Shown here piece by piece: positions 1 to 8,215 of a stretch of DNA of 64,000 nt. The DNA is taken from positions 1 through 64,000 of the forward strand of contig NZ_JAHKKS010000001.1 in NCBI RefSeq assembly GCF_019737615.1, written 5' to 3'. Each line of letters opens with the position of its first letter. Positions within the stretch are counted from its first letter, which is position 1. The notes under the pieces are model-generated. The model saw nothing but the letters and a program-made list of their open reading frames with translations, did not search any database and was not told the origin of the DNA. The DNA is from Sphingobium xanthum (GTDB lineage: Bacteria > Pseudomonadota > Alphaproteobacteria > Sphingomonadales > Sphingomonadaceae). The position numbers and the translations under genes were made by a program.

Positions 1-254
1 CTCGACGTGGCGATCGGCCCGGCGGTCACGCCTTGAAGCTGCTCGCGAAGCTCGCGGCGCCACGTGAAAAGCTGCGACGGTACGATATCGTGCCGCCGGG
101 CGACCGCGCTCACGCTCTCGAGGCCAGAGTAGCTCTCCGCGACGATCGCTGCCTTGACCGACGGATCCCAATCACGACGTCGGCCAGCGCCCGTGAACAC
201 CTCGAAACGCCGGGCACGCCCCTTCGTGCTAGCATCGTCACATGGCATCGTCAT
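1..254 (-). CDS. tnpA: IS66 family accessory transposase TnpA (partial, C-terminus outside window)
   Basis: From ATG at 254 the minus strand encodes at least 84 residues beginning MTMPCDDAS. It contains RRDWDPSVKAAIVAESY followed by ARRHDIVPSQLFTWRREL, the helix-turn-helix signature of the small TnpA (OrfA) protein of IS66 elements. The family is usually about 110-140 aa, so roughly the last third lies outside the window. TnpA acts with TnpB and the DDE transposase TnpC, both presumably further left. Two more in-frame or near ATG codons (248, 243) sit just inside, so the exact start is uncertain. The gene has replaced the 3' end of the adjacent MFS transporter gene. Confidence 0.88.
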   Translation of the reverse strand, partial: MTMPCDDASTKGRARRFEVFTGAGRRRDWDPSVKAAIVAESYSGLESVSAVARRHDIVPSQLFTWRRELREQLQGVTAGPIATS

Positions 255-340
255 AGCATCAGCCGCCCCGGTCCGGATCAGAGGGCGGAAACTCGACGCT
301 GATCAGCGGCCGCGCAAGGTGCCAGCAGGACACCGCTTAC
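1..340. mobile_element. IS66-family insertion sequence, one end only (left part outside window)
   Basis: The element is recognised from its first gene (minus strand, 254 to 1), an IS66 TnpA protein, and from the outer end. Read on the minus strand from base 340 the sequence starts GTAAGCGG, matching the GTAAGCG tip typical of IS66-family terminal inverted repeats. Base 340 is therefore placed as the junction. The interrupted MFS gene runs straight into it and finds a TAA stop made by the IS tip. IS66 elements normally give 8-bp target duplications, so gcacagac (341-348) is the expected duplicated target; the other copy is outside the window. Bases 255-340 are the leader between the inverted repeat and tnpA. 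Confidence 0.85.
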
Positions 341-1209
341 GCACAGACGAGGCAGCTTGCACAACCGAGCCAGGCGGGTTCGATGCGGTCGGCAAGCCAA
401 CCGACGAGTATGCGCGTCACGATGACCGATCCGCCGATGAGACCGGCCAAGGCGCCGGCCCGCTCGACCGGCATCCCGGCCTCCCGCAGCATGGGCACGA
501 AATGCGAGAGCATGCCGGCGAACGCAAAGGCCATGGTACAGAAGGCAGCATATTGCAGCCGGAACAGGCTGGAAGCACGGATCGCGGCATGGTCCTCGTC
601 ACCCGGCGACCCGCTGTGCGGCGATCGGCCCGGCAAGCCGAGCAGTGCGGGGAGGAGACCGAGCGCAGCCAGCATGGCGAGCGCGAGAAACCCGTGCTGC
701 CAGCCCTGCCGGGCGATGACCAGCCCGATCACCGGCGGCACGATGGCTGCGGCAAGGCCGATGCCGACTTGCGTCAGTCCCAGCGCGAGGCCCCCCCGCG
801 CCCGATCGAAGGCAGCGGAGACGGCGCGCGTATAGGGAACCGGCGTGGAGCCAGCGGTTAGCGGCCCGATCAGCACGACGATGATGATATAGAGCGTCAC
901 GGATCGAACTTGCGAGAGCGCAAGAAAGCCGACCGAAAGCATGGCGGCGCCAAAGGCGGCAATGGCGCGCGGTCCGAACCGATCGACGAGCCGGCCAACC
1001 AGCGGCATGGCTGCCGCCATCGCGAGGGTCGAACCGAAAAAGGCCGCGCCGAACGCGGTACGGCTGAGTCCGATCGCACCGGCCAGATCGCGCGCGAACA
1101 AGCCCGCATTGTAAGTGAGCAGGCCCGATACGCCCAGACCGACGCCGAGCGCCGCCATCAGGACGGTCCGCCAGCCCCGGACGAACTCCGATGAGGCCGA
1201 CTCCTTCAC
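337..1209 (-). pseudogene. MFS transporter, 3' end removed by IS66 insertion
   Basis: The frame starts at GTG 1209, overlapping the stop of the upstream MFS gene (GTGA). It encodes 290 aa: VKESASSEFVRG followed by about eight or nine hydrophobic helices, with the MFS loop 2-3 motif near GRLVDRFGPR and a second-half GWLADRIEP. Intact MFS proteins are about 400 aa, so around 110 residues (the last three or four helices) are missing. The last codons run into the IS66 tip, where TAA at 339-337 ends the frame. It was the last gene of the eight-gene operon that begins at 8101. With this truncation it is probably non-functional, while the intact MFS gene next to it could still serve the operon. Confidence 0.85.
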
Positions 1210-2474
1210 GCGCCGGCCGGCGAATGGCTGTGTCCCGCGCGTATTCGAACGAAAGACATCCACAGGAGCAGTCCTGCGACGAGCGGCATCGGCGCCATTG
1301 TCGCAAGGCCATAGCGCAGTGCGTCGGTGCCGAGATAGGGTGCGGTCGCGTCGCTGACCACACCGACGATGACCGGAGCAACGGCACCACCAATGATGCC
1401 CGAGGCAAGCAGCATGAGCGTCGATGAAACAGCACGCATGCGGATGGGCGCGATACCGATCGCCACGGCGATGCAAGGCCCCATCGCGCTTGCCAGCAGG
1501 AAGTTCATGATCGCGGCCGACGACATGGCGAGTACCAGAGACGGCGCAAGTATGAAAACAAGGAAGAAGGGCGCTGCCAGCGGGACGGCGATGAGCGGCA
1601 CCAGAAGACCATGCACTTCACCGCCATGCTTGCGCGCGAGATGGCTGGCGAGCAGGCCGGAGACAATGGTCCCCGTAATGCCGCCGAGTCCGACCGCCGG
1701 GCCGATGAGCGCGCCAACCGAGGCGAGCGGCACGCCATGGCTACGCAGCAGGAACGCGGGTGCCCAGGTCGGCAGCACCGCCACCGCCATGCCGGCAAAT
1801 GCCATGCCGAGCGAGAGCGCCTTGAAGCCCGGCAGGCCGACGAGGTGGCCGATCGCCTGAAGGAGATTCTTTTCCTGCAACTGGTCATCTGTATCGCGCG
1901 TACGGACGGGCTCGTGCATGCTCACCAGCATGAGCGCGACGAGCGCGAATCCGGAGAGGCCGCAAATGAGGAACATTGCGCGCCAGCCATGAGCCGCCGC
2001 CAGCACGCCCGCGAGGATCGCGCCGACCACGAGGCCGACGAAGGTGCTGGCCTGAAAGACCGAGATGGCGCGGGGCCGCTTCGGCGCGGCGAACAGGTCC
2101 GAGATCATCGAGATCGCCACGGGAAAGGCCGTCGCCTCGCCGACGCCGACAAGGATGCGGGTAAGGCCGAGCGACCAGAAGCCCTGCGCGAGGCCGGTCA
2201 GTGCCGTGGCGCCGGACCACAGCGCCACGCCGAGAATGAGGATGCGCTTGCGGTTTCCATGATCGACCCAGCGGGCGATGAAGATGCCCATCAGCAAGTT
2301 GAACAAGACGAAGGCCGTACCCGAGACCAGGCTCATCTGCGTGTCGCTGAGACGCAAGTCCGCCTTCACCGGGTCCACGACGATGCCAAGCAGGGTGCGG
2401 TCGGCGATGTTCAGGAAGTTGCAGAGAAAGAGGACGAAGAGCGTGTAACCGGCGCCTCTGATACGATCATTCAT
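1206..2474 (-). CDS. MFS transporter, 422 aa (anion/aromatic acid type)
   Basis: Starts MNDRIRGAGYTLFVLFLCNF at ATG 2474, which overlaps the cupin stop codon as ATGA. The protein has twelve predicted hydrophobic helices and the MFS signature loop FIARWVDHGNRKRILILG after helix 2. The helix 1 NIADRTLLGIVVDPVKADL and TQMSLVSGTAF pattern is typical of the spinster/anion-cation symporter-like MFS proteins common in sphingomonad catabolic clusters. It sits in the inner membrane and presumably imports the substrate, or an intermediate, handled by the enzymes encoded upstream. The downstream gene is a second MFS protein broken by an IS, so this is the only intact permease of the operon. The substrate cannot be deduced. 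Confidence 0.85.
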   Translation of the reverse strand: MNDRIRGAGYTLFVLFLCNFLNIADRTLLGIVVDPVKADLRLSDTQMSLVSGTAFVLFNLLMGIFIARWVDHGNRKRILILGVALWSGATALTGLAQGFWSLGLTRILVGVGEATAFPVAISMISDLFAAPKRPRAISVFQASTFVGLVVGAILAGVLAAAHGWRAMFLICGLSGFALVALMLVSMHEPVRTRDTDDQLQEKNLLQAIGHLVGLPGFKALSLGMAFAGMAVAVLPTWAPAFLLRSHGVPLASVGALIGPAVGLGGITGTIVSGLLASHLARKHGGEVHGLLVPLIAVPLAAPFFLVFILAPSLVLAMSSAAIMNFLLASAMGPCIAVAIGIAPIRMRAVSSTLMLLASGIIGGAVAPVIVGVVSDATAPYLGTDALRYGLATMAPMPLVAGLLLWMSFVRIRAGHSHSPAGA

Positions 2475-2968
2475 GGGGTCAGCTCCTGCCCGGTCGTCAA
2501 TGCCTCGAGATCGGCGTCGAAGCTTGCGTCGATCAGTACGAAGGCCATCCGCGCGGGATGCTCCGAGCGGTTTTCCCAGGCATGATCGGTGCCGCGCTGG
2601 ACTACGACGTCGCCGGGGCGCAGCACGGTCTCGCCATCGCTGAGGATCAGCACCATTTCGCCCTCGAGCACGATGCCGTAGTCGATCGACCGGGTCCGAT
2701 GCATCGGGCTGCGGACGCCGCCGGCCGCGGCCGGCAGGAAATCGATGACGCGGATGACGCTGCCTGCGGGCGGGGGACCGATCCGTGGCGCGGCACTGGT
2801 CGGTTCGCTTGCCGGCACCGGACCGATTGCCTCGGGCGTCGCGTCGGTCGACCAGACCTCGTCGAAGCTGGCGCCGGGCAGGACGCGCACATGAGGCACC
2901 GGGCCATCCGCGACGATGACCGAGCGCCCGTCGGCCGCATGGCCGGTAACGATCCGCCGCGTCGTCAT
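2471..2968 (-). CDS. cupin-domain protein, 165 aa
   Basis: A single small beta-barrel protein. The cupin core is in the C-terminal half: RSIDYGIVLEGEMVLILSDGE, then VLRPGDVVVQRGTDHAWENRSEHPARM, with PGD and the His of GTDHAW matching the second cupin motif. The first motif has DYG where metal-binding cupins usually have His, so the metal site may be incomplete. Members of this group are found beside aromatic-degradation genes and may isomerise or bind an intermediate; no specific reaction is supported. Its start overlaps the stop of the acetoacetate-decarboxylase-like gene (ATGA) and its stop overlaps the MFS start, so translation is coupled to both. Confidence 0.8.
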   Translation of the reverse strand: MTTRRIVTGHAADGRSVIVADGPVPHVRVLPGASFDEVWSTDATPEAIGPVPASEPTSAAPRIGPPPAGSVIRVIDFLPAAAGGVRSPMHRTRSIDYGIVLEGEMVLILSDGETVLRPGDVVVQRGTDHAWENRSEHPARMAFVLIDASFDADLEALTTGQELTP

Positions 2969-3768
2969 GCGAGGATCCGTTGCGCGCTGCCATCGCCGCC
3001 GCCCGAAGAGCGCATCAGAATCGCGGGCCCGAAGTCGGATAGCGGCAGGGCCGCGAGCGCATTCACGATCGGGTATTGCGTCGGCATGTCCTCCCAGCGA
3101 GCGGGAAGGAAGGCGAAACGCCCCTGTCCCCGCTCCATCGCGAGGATATCGGGCGGGGGGCCGTCCGGCGTGCTCGCCGTCGCGTAGGTCACATCCGGCT
3201 TACCCCAGGCGCCGGTGCGGGGCATATATTTTTGGAACAGCATCGGCAGCGAAGGGGCGGGCAGTGCGGTGTCGGGTCTAAAGCCGGCCGCCTCGATCTC
3301 GAAGAAGCAATGGCCTTCCCAGGCCGCACCGCCGATCCAGCGCCCATCGATGATTTCGGGATCCGGGATCGTCGCGTGGATCTTGCACCAGCCGAGTTCC
3401 TCGCGGCCGGTCAGGATGGGATCAGCCATGCTTTCCCAGACCACGGGGACGAAATCGCCCTCGACGCGCTCCGCGCCTCCCCAGACTGCAGGGACGCGGA
3501 CGAGCACGATGTTGTAGCCGCGTCCGGCCAACCAGCCGATATCGGTCAGGAGCATCAAGCTCACCTCGATGCGTGGCTCTCCGCGCAGCGCAAAGCCATC
3601 CGGCAGAAGCGCACCAAGCATCGCCGCATCGGAGCGCGCCGAGATCGCGAGCGAGGCGACCTGCTTGCGATAACGCAGATGCGCCTTGTCGGCCGGCAGA
3701 TTACGCGGCCCCGGCGCCGGCCCGAAGGACACCGGCATGCGGTAAAGCGGAGCGAGGGCACCGCTCAT
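2965..3768 (-). CDS. acetoacetate decarboxylase (ADC) superfamily protein, 267 aa
   Basis: Start ATG 3768 overlaps the Rieske oxygenase stop (ATGA). The sequence MSGALAPLYRMPVSFGPAPG, then RYRKQVASLAISARSD, and later GYNIVLVRVPAVW and FVPVVWESMADPILTGREELGW follow the ADC family layout. In this family an N-terminal strand region leads to a conserved 'E/W-x-DP-x-x-x-GRE-x-x-G' segment, seen here as SMADPILTGREELGW. In true acetoacetate decarboxylase a Schiff-base lysine does the chemistry; I cannot place that lysine confidently here. Many relatives act as hydratases, aldolases or decarboxylases on small oxo-acids. In this operon it probably processes a ring-cleavage or side-chain product. Function is inferred from the superfamily only. 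Confidence 0.78.
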   Translation of the reverse strand: MSGALAPLYRMPVSFGPAPGPRNLPADKAHLRYRKQVASLAISARSDAAMLGALLPDGFALRGEPRIEVSLMLLTDIGWLAGRGYNIVLVRVPAVWGGAERVEGDFVPVVWESMADPILTGREELGWCKIHATIPDPEIIDGRWIGGAAWEGHCFFEIEAAGFRPDTALPAPSLPMLFQKYMPRTGAWGKPDVTYATASTPDGPPPDILAMERGQGRFAFLPARWEDMPTQYPIVNALAALPLSDFGPAILMRSSGGGDGSAQRILA

Positions 3769-4802
3769 GCCGCGCGTGTCTCCCGTCCGATCAGTTCCTC
3801 GACCAGGCGGCGCGCGCGGGTGCCGCCTGCATCGATGCCGAGGAATGCGGGCTTGGCGTCCCAGAAATCCCGGCCATCGAGATTGGCATAGGCCGCCTCG
3901 ATGATCGGTTTGTCCTCCTGTTCGAAAGCCTGCGTCATCATGGCGAACAGCATGGCGTCGCCCTGCTCGCTCGCCACGCCGCTGCCGCGCGTGCTCGCCC
4001 AGAAATAATGCGCCGTATCGGCTGTCTCGGGCGTGATGATATGCGCCTGATGAATGATCACGCCGGTCTCGCGCGGTTCGCCCACCGGTGTCGCGCCGAT
4101 TTCCAGCAACATGGACGCGGGGGCATCCCAGCGCATGTCCAGCCAGTGATCGGTCGGAAGGCTCCGCTCGTAGATGCCATAAGTATGACCGGGCGCCGGA
4201 ACATTGGGCATCCACCAGTTGGAGTGGAGGCGGTCTCCATCCCGTCGAACTTCATGCTTGCCGGCGAAAATCACGCCCGCTCCCGCGAAGCTGCCGCGAT
4301 GCACGAACTCGATGTGGCTCAAGTCCATCAAATTGTCGGTCGCGAACTCGTAGGGCGCGCGCATCGGCATCAAGCCACGCACAGGCTCCGCGCCGTCGCG
4401 AAAGAGCGTGTTGAAGTCGGGCAGCAACGCGGGGTCGGCCTGATCGGCGTCTCCCATCCAGATCCAGGCTATGCCGTCACGTTCGTGGACCGGCCAGTTG
4501 CGCACGGCGGCACCCTTGGGCAGCGTGGCCGAGAAGGGATTGTGGGCGCACTGGCCGGAAGCATCGAAGGCCAGGCCATGATAGGCACAGCGCACCAGAT
4601 CGCCTTCGCGCGCACCTGCGCTGAGCGGGGCGAAGCGATGCGGGCAGCGATCGGTGAGCGCGGTCGGGGCGCCGTCCGCCGTGCGAAACAACAAGATGGG
4701 TTCGCCGAGGATGCGACGGCGCAGCAAGGCGTCGCCGACTTCGTTCGACCAGCCTGCCATGTACCAGCAGTTGCGGGGATAATTGGGACCGGTCTGTGTC
4801 AT
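3765..4802 (-). CDS. Rieske non-haem iron oxygenase, VanA-like, 345 aa
   Basis: Terminal oxygenase of the vanillate O-demethylase/dicamba-type group. The Rieske [2Fe-2S] site is visible as C53-P-H55 and C72-AY-H75, and the mononuclear iron triad as D160-LS-H163-IEFV-H168. Length of about 345 aa and the start MTQTGPNYPRNCWYMAGWSNE fit the family. Such enzymes hydroxylate or O-demethylate aromatic acids and need an electron-transfer reductase. No VanB-like reductase or separate ferredoxin partner for it lies in the window, so a partner must be encoded elsewhere. The gene is coupled by ATGA overlaps to the amidohydrolase upstream and the ADC-like gene downstream. It may start the pathway by opening up a methoxylated or carboxylated aromatic substrate (inference). 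Confidence 0.88.
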   Translation of the reverse strand: MTQTGPNYPRNCWYMAGWSNEVGDALLRRRILGEPILLFRTADGAPTALTDRCPHRFAPLSAGAREGDLVRCAYHGLAFDASGQCAHNPFSATLPKGAAVRNWPVHERDGIAWIWMGDADQADPALLPDFNTLFRDGAEPVRGLMPMRAPYEFATDNLMDLSHIEFVHRGSFAGAGVIFAGKHEVRRDGDRLHSNWWMPNVPAPGHTYGIYERSLPTDHWLDMRWDAPASMLLEIGATPVGEPRETGVIIHQAHIITPETADTAHYFWASTRGSGVASEQGDAMLFAMMTQAFEQEDKPIIEAAYANLDGRDFWDAKPAFLGIDAGGTRARRLVEELIGRETRAA

Positions 4803-5848
4803 GCTGTCACCGTCAAGCCGAGGAGATCGGCCGCGTTGAGGCCAAGGATCTTTGCCTTGTCCGCATCGTTGAGCCGCGCGTGGAAGCCGACCGGATCGGG
4901 CTCGGACATGTCGAAGGGATAGTCGGTGCCCAGACAGAGCTTGTGAGCGCCGTGCGTGCGCACGAGACTGTCGAGCTGGTCAGGATCGAACACCAGCGTG
5001 TCGAGCCAGAGCTTGCGCAGATAGCTGGAGGGCGGGTGCTGGCAATGCTCCGAGCAATCGCCGCGCGCGCGCCAGCCATGATCCATGCGGCCCCAGTAGC
5101 CAGGGACATAGCCGCCGCCATGCGCGACGCAGACGCGCAGGCCCGGATGGCGATCCAGCACGCCGCCGAAGATCAGATGCCCGATGGCGAGCGTGGATTC
5201 GAGCGGGTTGCCGATCAGATTGTTGAAATAATAATCGCTGAGCCGGCGCCCCTCGGTGAATCCGAGCGGGTGGATGAAGAGCAGGATGCCGAGTTCCTCC
5301 GCTGCGGCCCAGAAGGGGCGCAGTTCCTCGGCATGGAAGTCCGTGCCGTTGACGTTGGAGCTGATCTCGATGCCGCGCAGATCGAGTTCGCGCATGCAGC
5401 GGCGCATTTCGGCGACTGCCATTTCGACATTCTGAAGCGGCACCGTGCCCATGCCGACGAGGCGATCGGGATGCTGTGCGACAGCCGCCGCCATGCCGTC
5501 GTTGACGGCGCGCGCGGCGTCGCGACCGGTCTCGGGGTCCGTGAAGTAGAAATATTGCCCCGGGCTTGGACTGATCGCCTGCACGTCAATGCCGAGACGG
5601 TCCATGTCGGCAATGCGCTGGTCGAACGTATTGAGCGTGCGGCCGATCGTCGCGAACTGGGCGCGGTTGACCTCCACGGTCCTGGCGCTGGTGAAATCGT
5701 TGATGCCGGGCGGTGGCCCCGGATATTTCGCCTGCACGATCGCATCGGCGGCCGGGATGCCAAGATGGCAATGGATATCGACGACGAGATGCTTCCCGCG
5801 CGCCGAGACCGGAATCGGTTTGCGATCGCCGCAGGTGGTGATCGTCAT
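4799..5848 (-). CDS. amidohydrolase 2 family protein, ACMSD-like decarboxylase/hydratase, 349 aa
   Basis: Start ATG 5848 overlaps the fumarylacetoacetase stop (ATGA). Metal ligands of the TIM-barrel amidohydrolases are visible: H26-C-H28 in VVDIHCHLG, a barrel His in LLFIHPLGF, another in VCVAHGGGYVPGYWGRMD, and the catalytic Asp in LCLGTDYPFDMSEP. The HxH start and the GTDYPF ending match the aminocarboxymuconate-semialdehyde decarboxylase (ACMSD) branch, which contains decarboxylases and hydratases of aromatic acids and their ring-cleavage products. It could decarboxylate an aromatic carboxylate or a meta-cleavage product. The neighbours (Rieske oxygenase, fumarylacetoacetase) support aromatic catabolism but do not fix the substrate. 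Confidence 0.85.
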   Translation of the reverse strand: MTITTCGDRKPIPVSARGKHLVVDIHCHLGIPAADAIVQAKYPGPPPGINDFTSARTVEVNRAQFATIGRTLNTFDQRIADMDRLGIDVQAISPSPGQYFYFTDPETGRDAARAVNDGMAAAVAQHPDRLVGMGTVPLQNVEMAVAEMRRCMRELDLRGIEISSNVNGTDFHAEELRPFWAAAEELGILLFIHPLGFTEGRRLSDYYFNNLIGNPLESTLAIGHLIFGGVLDRHPGLRVCVAHGGGYVPGYWGRMDHGWRARGDCSEHCQHPPSSYLRKLWLDTLVFDPDQLDSLVRTHGAHKLCLGTDYPFDMSEPDPVGFHARLNDADKAKILGLNAADLLGLTVTA

Positions 5849-7122
5849 GCGCGTGCTCGCGCGGGCTGGATCGTGCCGGTGCAGTCGCCGAAACCGATCG
5901 GTACGTAGCCTTCCGCCATTGCTCGCCCCCGCAAGGTCAGAGTGTCGCCATCCTCCAGCCAGTCGCGCTTCGTGCCGTCGGGCAGATCGATGCTGACGCC
6001 GCCGCGCATCGTAATCTCGGCCAGGCAGGCCTTGGCGTCGTCGGCGGCGCCGGAGACGGTGCCGGTCGCGACCAGATCGCCGCGCTCGAGCGGGGAGCCG
6101 TTGGAGGCCTGGTGCGCGACCATCTGCGCGAGCGTCCAGAACAGCTCCTTGAGATTGGTGCGCACGATCTGCTCGCCGGCGAGGTCGGCCGTGAGCTCGA
6201 TGTCGACGCCGCCATGGCTGCGGTCGCTCGCGCCGAGCAGATGGGCAGGCACGGCCGGCTCCTCGCTGGTCCGGCCACGGGCGGCGACGCGGAACGGTGC
6301 GAGTGCCTCCATGGTGACAATCCACGGGCTGATCGTCGTGGCGAAGCTCTTGCCGAGATGAGGCCCAAGGATGGATTCGAAGAACTGGATGCCGCGCGCG
6401 GACCAGTCGTTGACGAGGCAGCAGCCGAACATGAGGTCCTCGGCGGCGGGCATGGCCAACGGCTCGCCGAGCGCGTTGCCGTCCCTCAGCCACACGCCGA
6501 ACTCCAACTCGAAATCAAGCATCGGCTCGGGTCCGAAGAGGATGCTGTTGCTGCCTGGTGGTGAGGCGAACTGGCCGGTCGGGCGCACGATGGGCGTGCC
6601 GCTCGCGACGACCGAGCTGGCGCGGCCATTATAAGCGACGGGAAGAGACATGGTCGCAAGCGGAGCGTCCCGGCCGCCCATGCGCTTGATGTGATCGATG
6701 GAGGTGCAGAAGTCCGTGAAGGCCGTGGGCTTCAGCGGCAGGAGCAGCTCGGTTTGCGCCATCGGCACAAGGCAGGTTTCCAGCGTCGCGATGTCGCCGT
6801 TTCCGCCTTGCCGGAACAGATCGGACAATTGCGCCCGCAGTGCGCTGACGGCCTCGGCGGCGCAAGCGAGCAGCGGAGCCAGACTCGGTCCCCTCGCCGC
6901 TTGCGCCGCCTCTGCCGCCACTCCCACGAGCAAACCGGTGTCGAGCAAAGCCGCCATGTCTATGATGCGATCACCAAGCGCGACGCCGCCGCGCACATGA
7001 TCGTCCGTCCGAAACAGCCCGAAGGGCAGGTTCTGGATCGGGAAATCCCCGCCCGGCGTGTTGGCGCTTTCCACCCAGCTTCGCCGCGCCGGGTCATGCG
7101 TCTCGTTGATCCTAATGCTCAT
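5845..7122 (-). CDS. fumarylacetoacetase-family hydrolase with N-terminal domain, 425 aa
   Basis: This full-length two-domain fumarylacetoacetase starts MSIRINETHDPARRSWVES, including the WVESAN and FPIQNLPFG segments typical of the N-terminal domain of FahA. The FAH catalytic domain follows, with the metal-binding acidic stretch in MLDFELEFGVWL and the conserved CLVNDWSARGIQ. Length 425 aa agrees with the roughly 420 aa of true fumarylacetoacetases. The known reaction is C-C hydrolysis of fumarylacetoacetate to fumarate and acetoacetate at the end of the homogentisate pathway. No homogentisate dioxygenase is present here, so an analogous acyl-acetoacetate may be the substrate; this is inference. 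It overlaps the MBL gene end by 11 bp and the amidohydrolase start by 4 bp. Confidence 0.87.
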   Translation of the reverse strand: MSIRINETHDPARRSWVESANTPGGDFPIQNLPFGLFRTDDHVRGGVALGDRIIDMAALLDTGLLVGVAAEAAQAARGPSLAPLLACAAEAVSALRAQLSDLFRQGGNGDIATLETCLVPMAQTELLLPLKPTAFTDFCTSIDHIKRMGGRDAPLATMSLPVAYNGRASSVVASGTPIVRPTGQFASPPGSNSILFGPEPMLDFELEFGVWLRDGNALGEPLAMPAAEDLMFGCCLVNDWSARGIQFFESILGPHLGKSFATTISPWIVTMEALAPFRVAARGRTSEEPAVPAHLLGASDRSHGGVDIELTADLAGEQIVRTNLKELFWTLAQMVAHQASNGSPLERGDLVATGTVSGAADDAKACLAEITMRGGVSIDLPDGTKRDWLEDGDTLTLRGRAMAEGYVPIGFGDCTGTIQPARARA

Positions 7123-8101
7123 GATCGCAGGCCTCGCTGTGGGCGGTCAGTTCCTTGTGGTAGCGGCCCATCGCGCCGAACAGGTCGCGCTGCTGCTCGG
7201 GCGTGAATGCGGCTCCCCATTGCCGGTAGAGCGAGAAGACATTCGCCACGATCCGCTCCGGGTCGGTCCAGCCGCGATATTCCTGCATGTTGATGTCGCG
7301 CGCCGTTTCTTCAAAGCGCATGCCTGCATCGAAGCGCGCCCGTGCCTCGTCCCGGATGTATTCGAAATAGGCCTTCATATTGGCCACGGCGTTCCGGTCG
7401 GTGATCGGGCCATGGCCGGGCACGACCACCTGTGGATCGAGGTCGATGATGTGCTGACAGGCGGCGATCCAGTTCTCGATCGGCCCGGCCCACATGATCG
7501 GATGCCCTTCGTTGAACAGGAGATCGCCGGTGAACAAGACGCGGTCGCCGGGCACCCAGACGATCGTATCGGACGCGGTATGAGCCGGGCCGAGATCGGT
7601 CAGCTCGACCAGCTTGTCGCCGACGAAGAGTGAGAGCTGCTTTTCGAAAGTCCGGTTGGGCAGCGTCACCTTATCGACCCCGGAGAAATCGAACTTGCGG
7701 CCCATCGTCTCGTAGAGAAACTCGCCGCCATCCCCCATTTGCGGATAATTGTCCTTAAGGGCGGCGAGCATCTTCGGATTGAACCCCGCCATCTCCTCCT
7801 TCGCTTCGACCGTGCCGATGATTTCCGCGTCCGCGACGAGGCCGTTGCCGAAGAAATGATCGGGATTGGCGTGCGTATTGACGAGCCGGTCGATCTTCGC
7901 CGCCTCGAGCACCTTAGCCTTGAAGGTATCGAGCATCTCGCGGGTCAGGGGCACGCTCATCAGCGTATCGACCAGCAATGTCTCGCCCGCGCTGACGATC
8001 AGCCCGGCGTTCGACCAGCCCCACGTCCCATCCGGCTGCACATAGCCATAAACGCCGTTGCCGATGTCATGCATGCCTTGCGTGAACGGCCAGTTCGCCA
8101 T
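7112..8101 (-). CDS. MBL-fold hydrolase with HxNxDH metal motif, 329 aa
   Basis: First gene of the eight-gene operon. The metallo-beta-lactamase motif reads H77-A-N79-P-D81-H82 (THANPDHFFGN); most family members have His where N79 stands. Later ligands appear in DLGPAHTASDTIVWVPGDRVLFTGDLLF and VVPGHGPITDR. The N-terminus MANWPFTQGMHDIGNGVYGY shows no signal peptide, so it is probably cytoplasmic. The C-terminal 80 residues form a charged helical extension with EEYRGWTDPERI-type spacing, seen in some quinoprotein-associated and alkyl-hydrolase MBLs. It may hydrolyse a lactone or thioester. It lies 49 bp from the 18-bp operator at 8150-8167, divergent from the TetR gene. Confidence 0.83.
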   Translation of the reverse strand: MANWPFTQGMHDIGNGVYGYVQPDGTWGWSNAGLIVSAGETLLVDTLMSVPLTREMLDTFKAKVLEAAKIDRLVNTHANPDHFFGNGLVADAEIIGTVEAKEEMAGFNPKMLAALKDNYPQMGDGGEFLYETMGRKFDFSGVDKVTLPNRTFEKQLSLFVGDKLVELTDLGPAHTASDTIVWVPGDRVLFTGDLLFNEGHPIMWAGPIENWIAACQHIIDLDPQVVVPGHGPITDRNAVANMKAYFEYIRDEARARFDAGMRFEETARDINMQEYRGWTDPERIVANVFSLYRQWGAAFTPEQQRDLFGAMGRYHKELTAHSEACDHEH

Positions 8102-8149
8102 TCGCCTCTCCCTTTGAGTCGGAGTTTATCGATCCCGAACAGCGAAGCA

Positions 8150-8167
8150 ATTCCTATTTTCAGGAAT
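8150..8167. promoter_or_regulatory. 18-bp inverted repeat, predicted operator of the TetR regulon (site 1)
   Basis: ATTCCTATTTTCAGGAAT: perfect 6-bp arms ATTCCT/AGGAAT around six bases. It lies midway in the 114-bp region between the divergent MBL operon (start 8101) and the TetR gene (start 8216). Three close relatives occur at 11860, 14421 and 14469, always in front of the other transcripts of this locus. Two extra GGAAT half sites are at 8202 and 8211, the second touching the tetR start. Binding by the TetR protein is inferred from position and recurrence. Confidence 0.72.
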
Positions 8168-8215
8168 ATTATCGTCGCGCTTGCCGCTCGCGAAAAAAAG
8201 CGGAATAGCGGGAAT

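Noticed and set aside
154-861. Plus-strand frame across the IS66 end and the MFS remnant
   Set aside because: Its translation is low-complexity, rich in Arg, Gly and Glu, with no signature. It is antisense to tnpA and the MFS gene.
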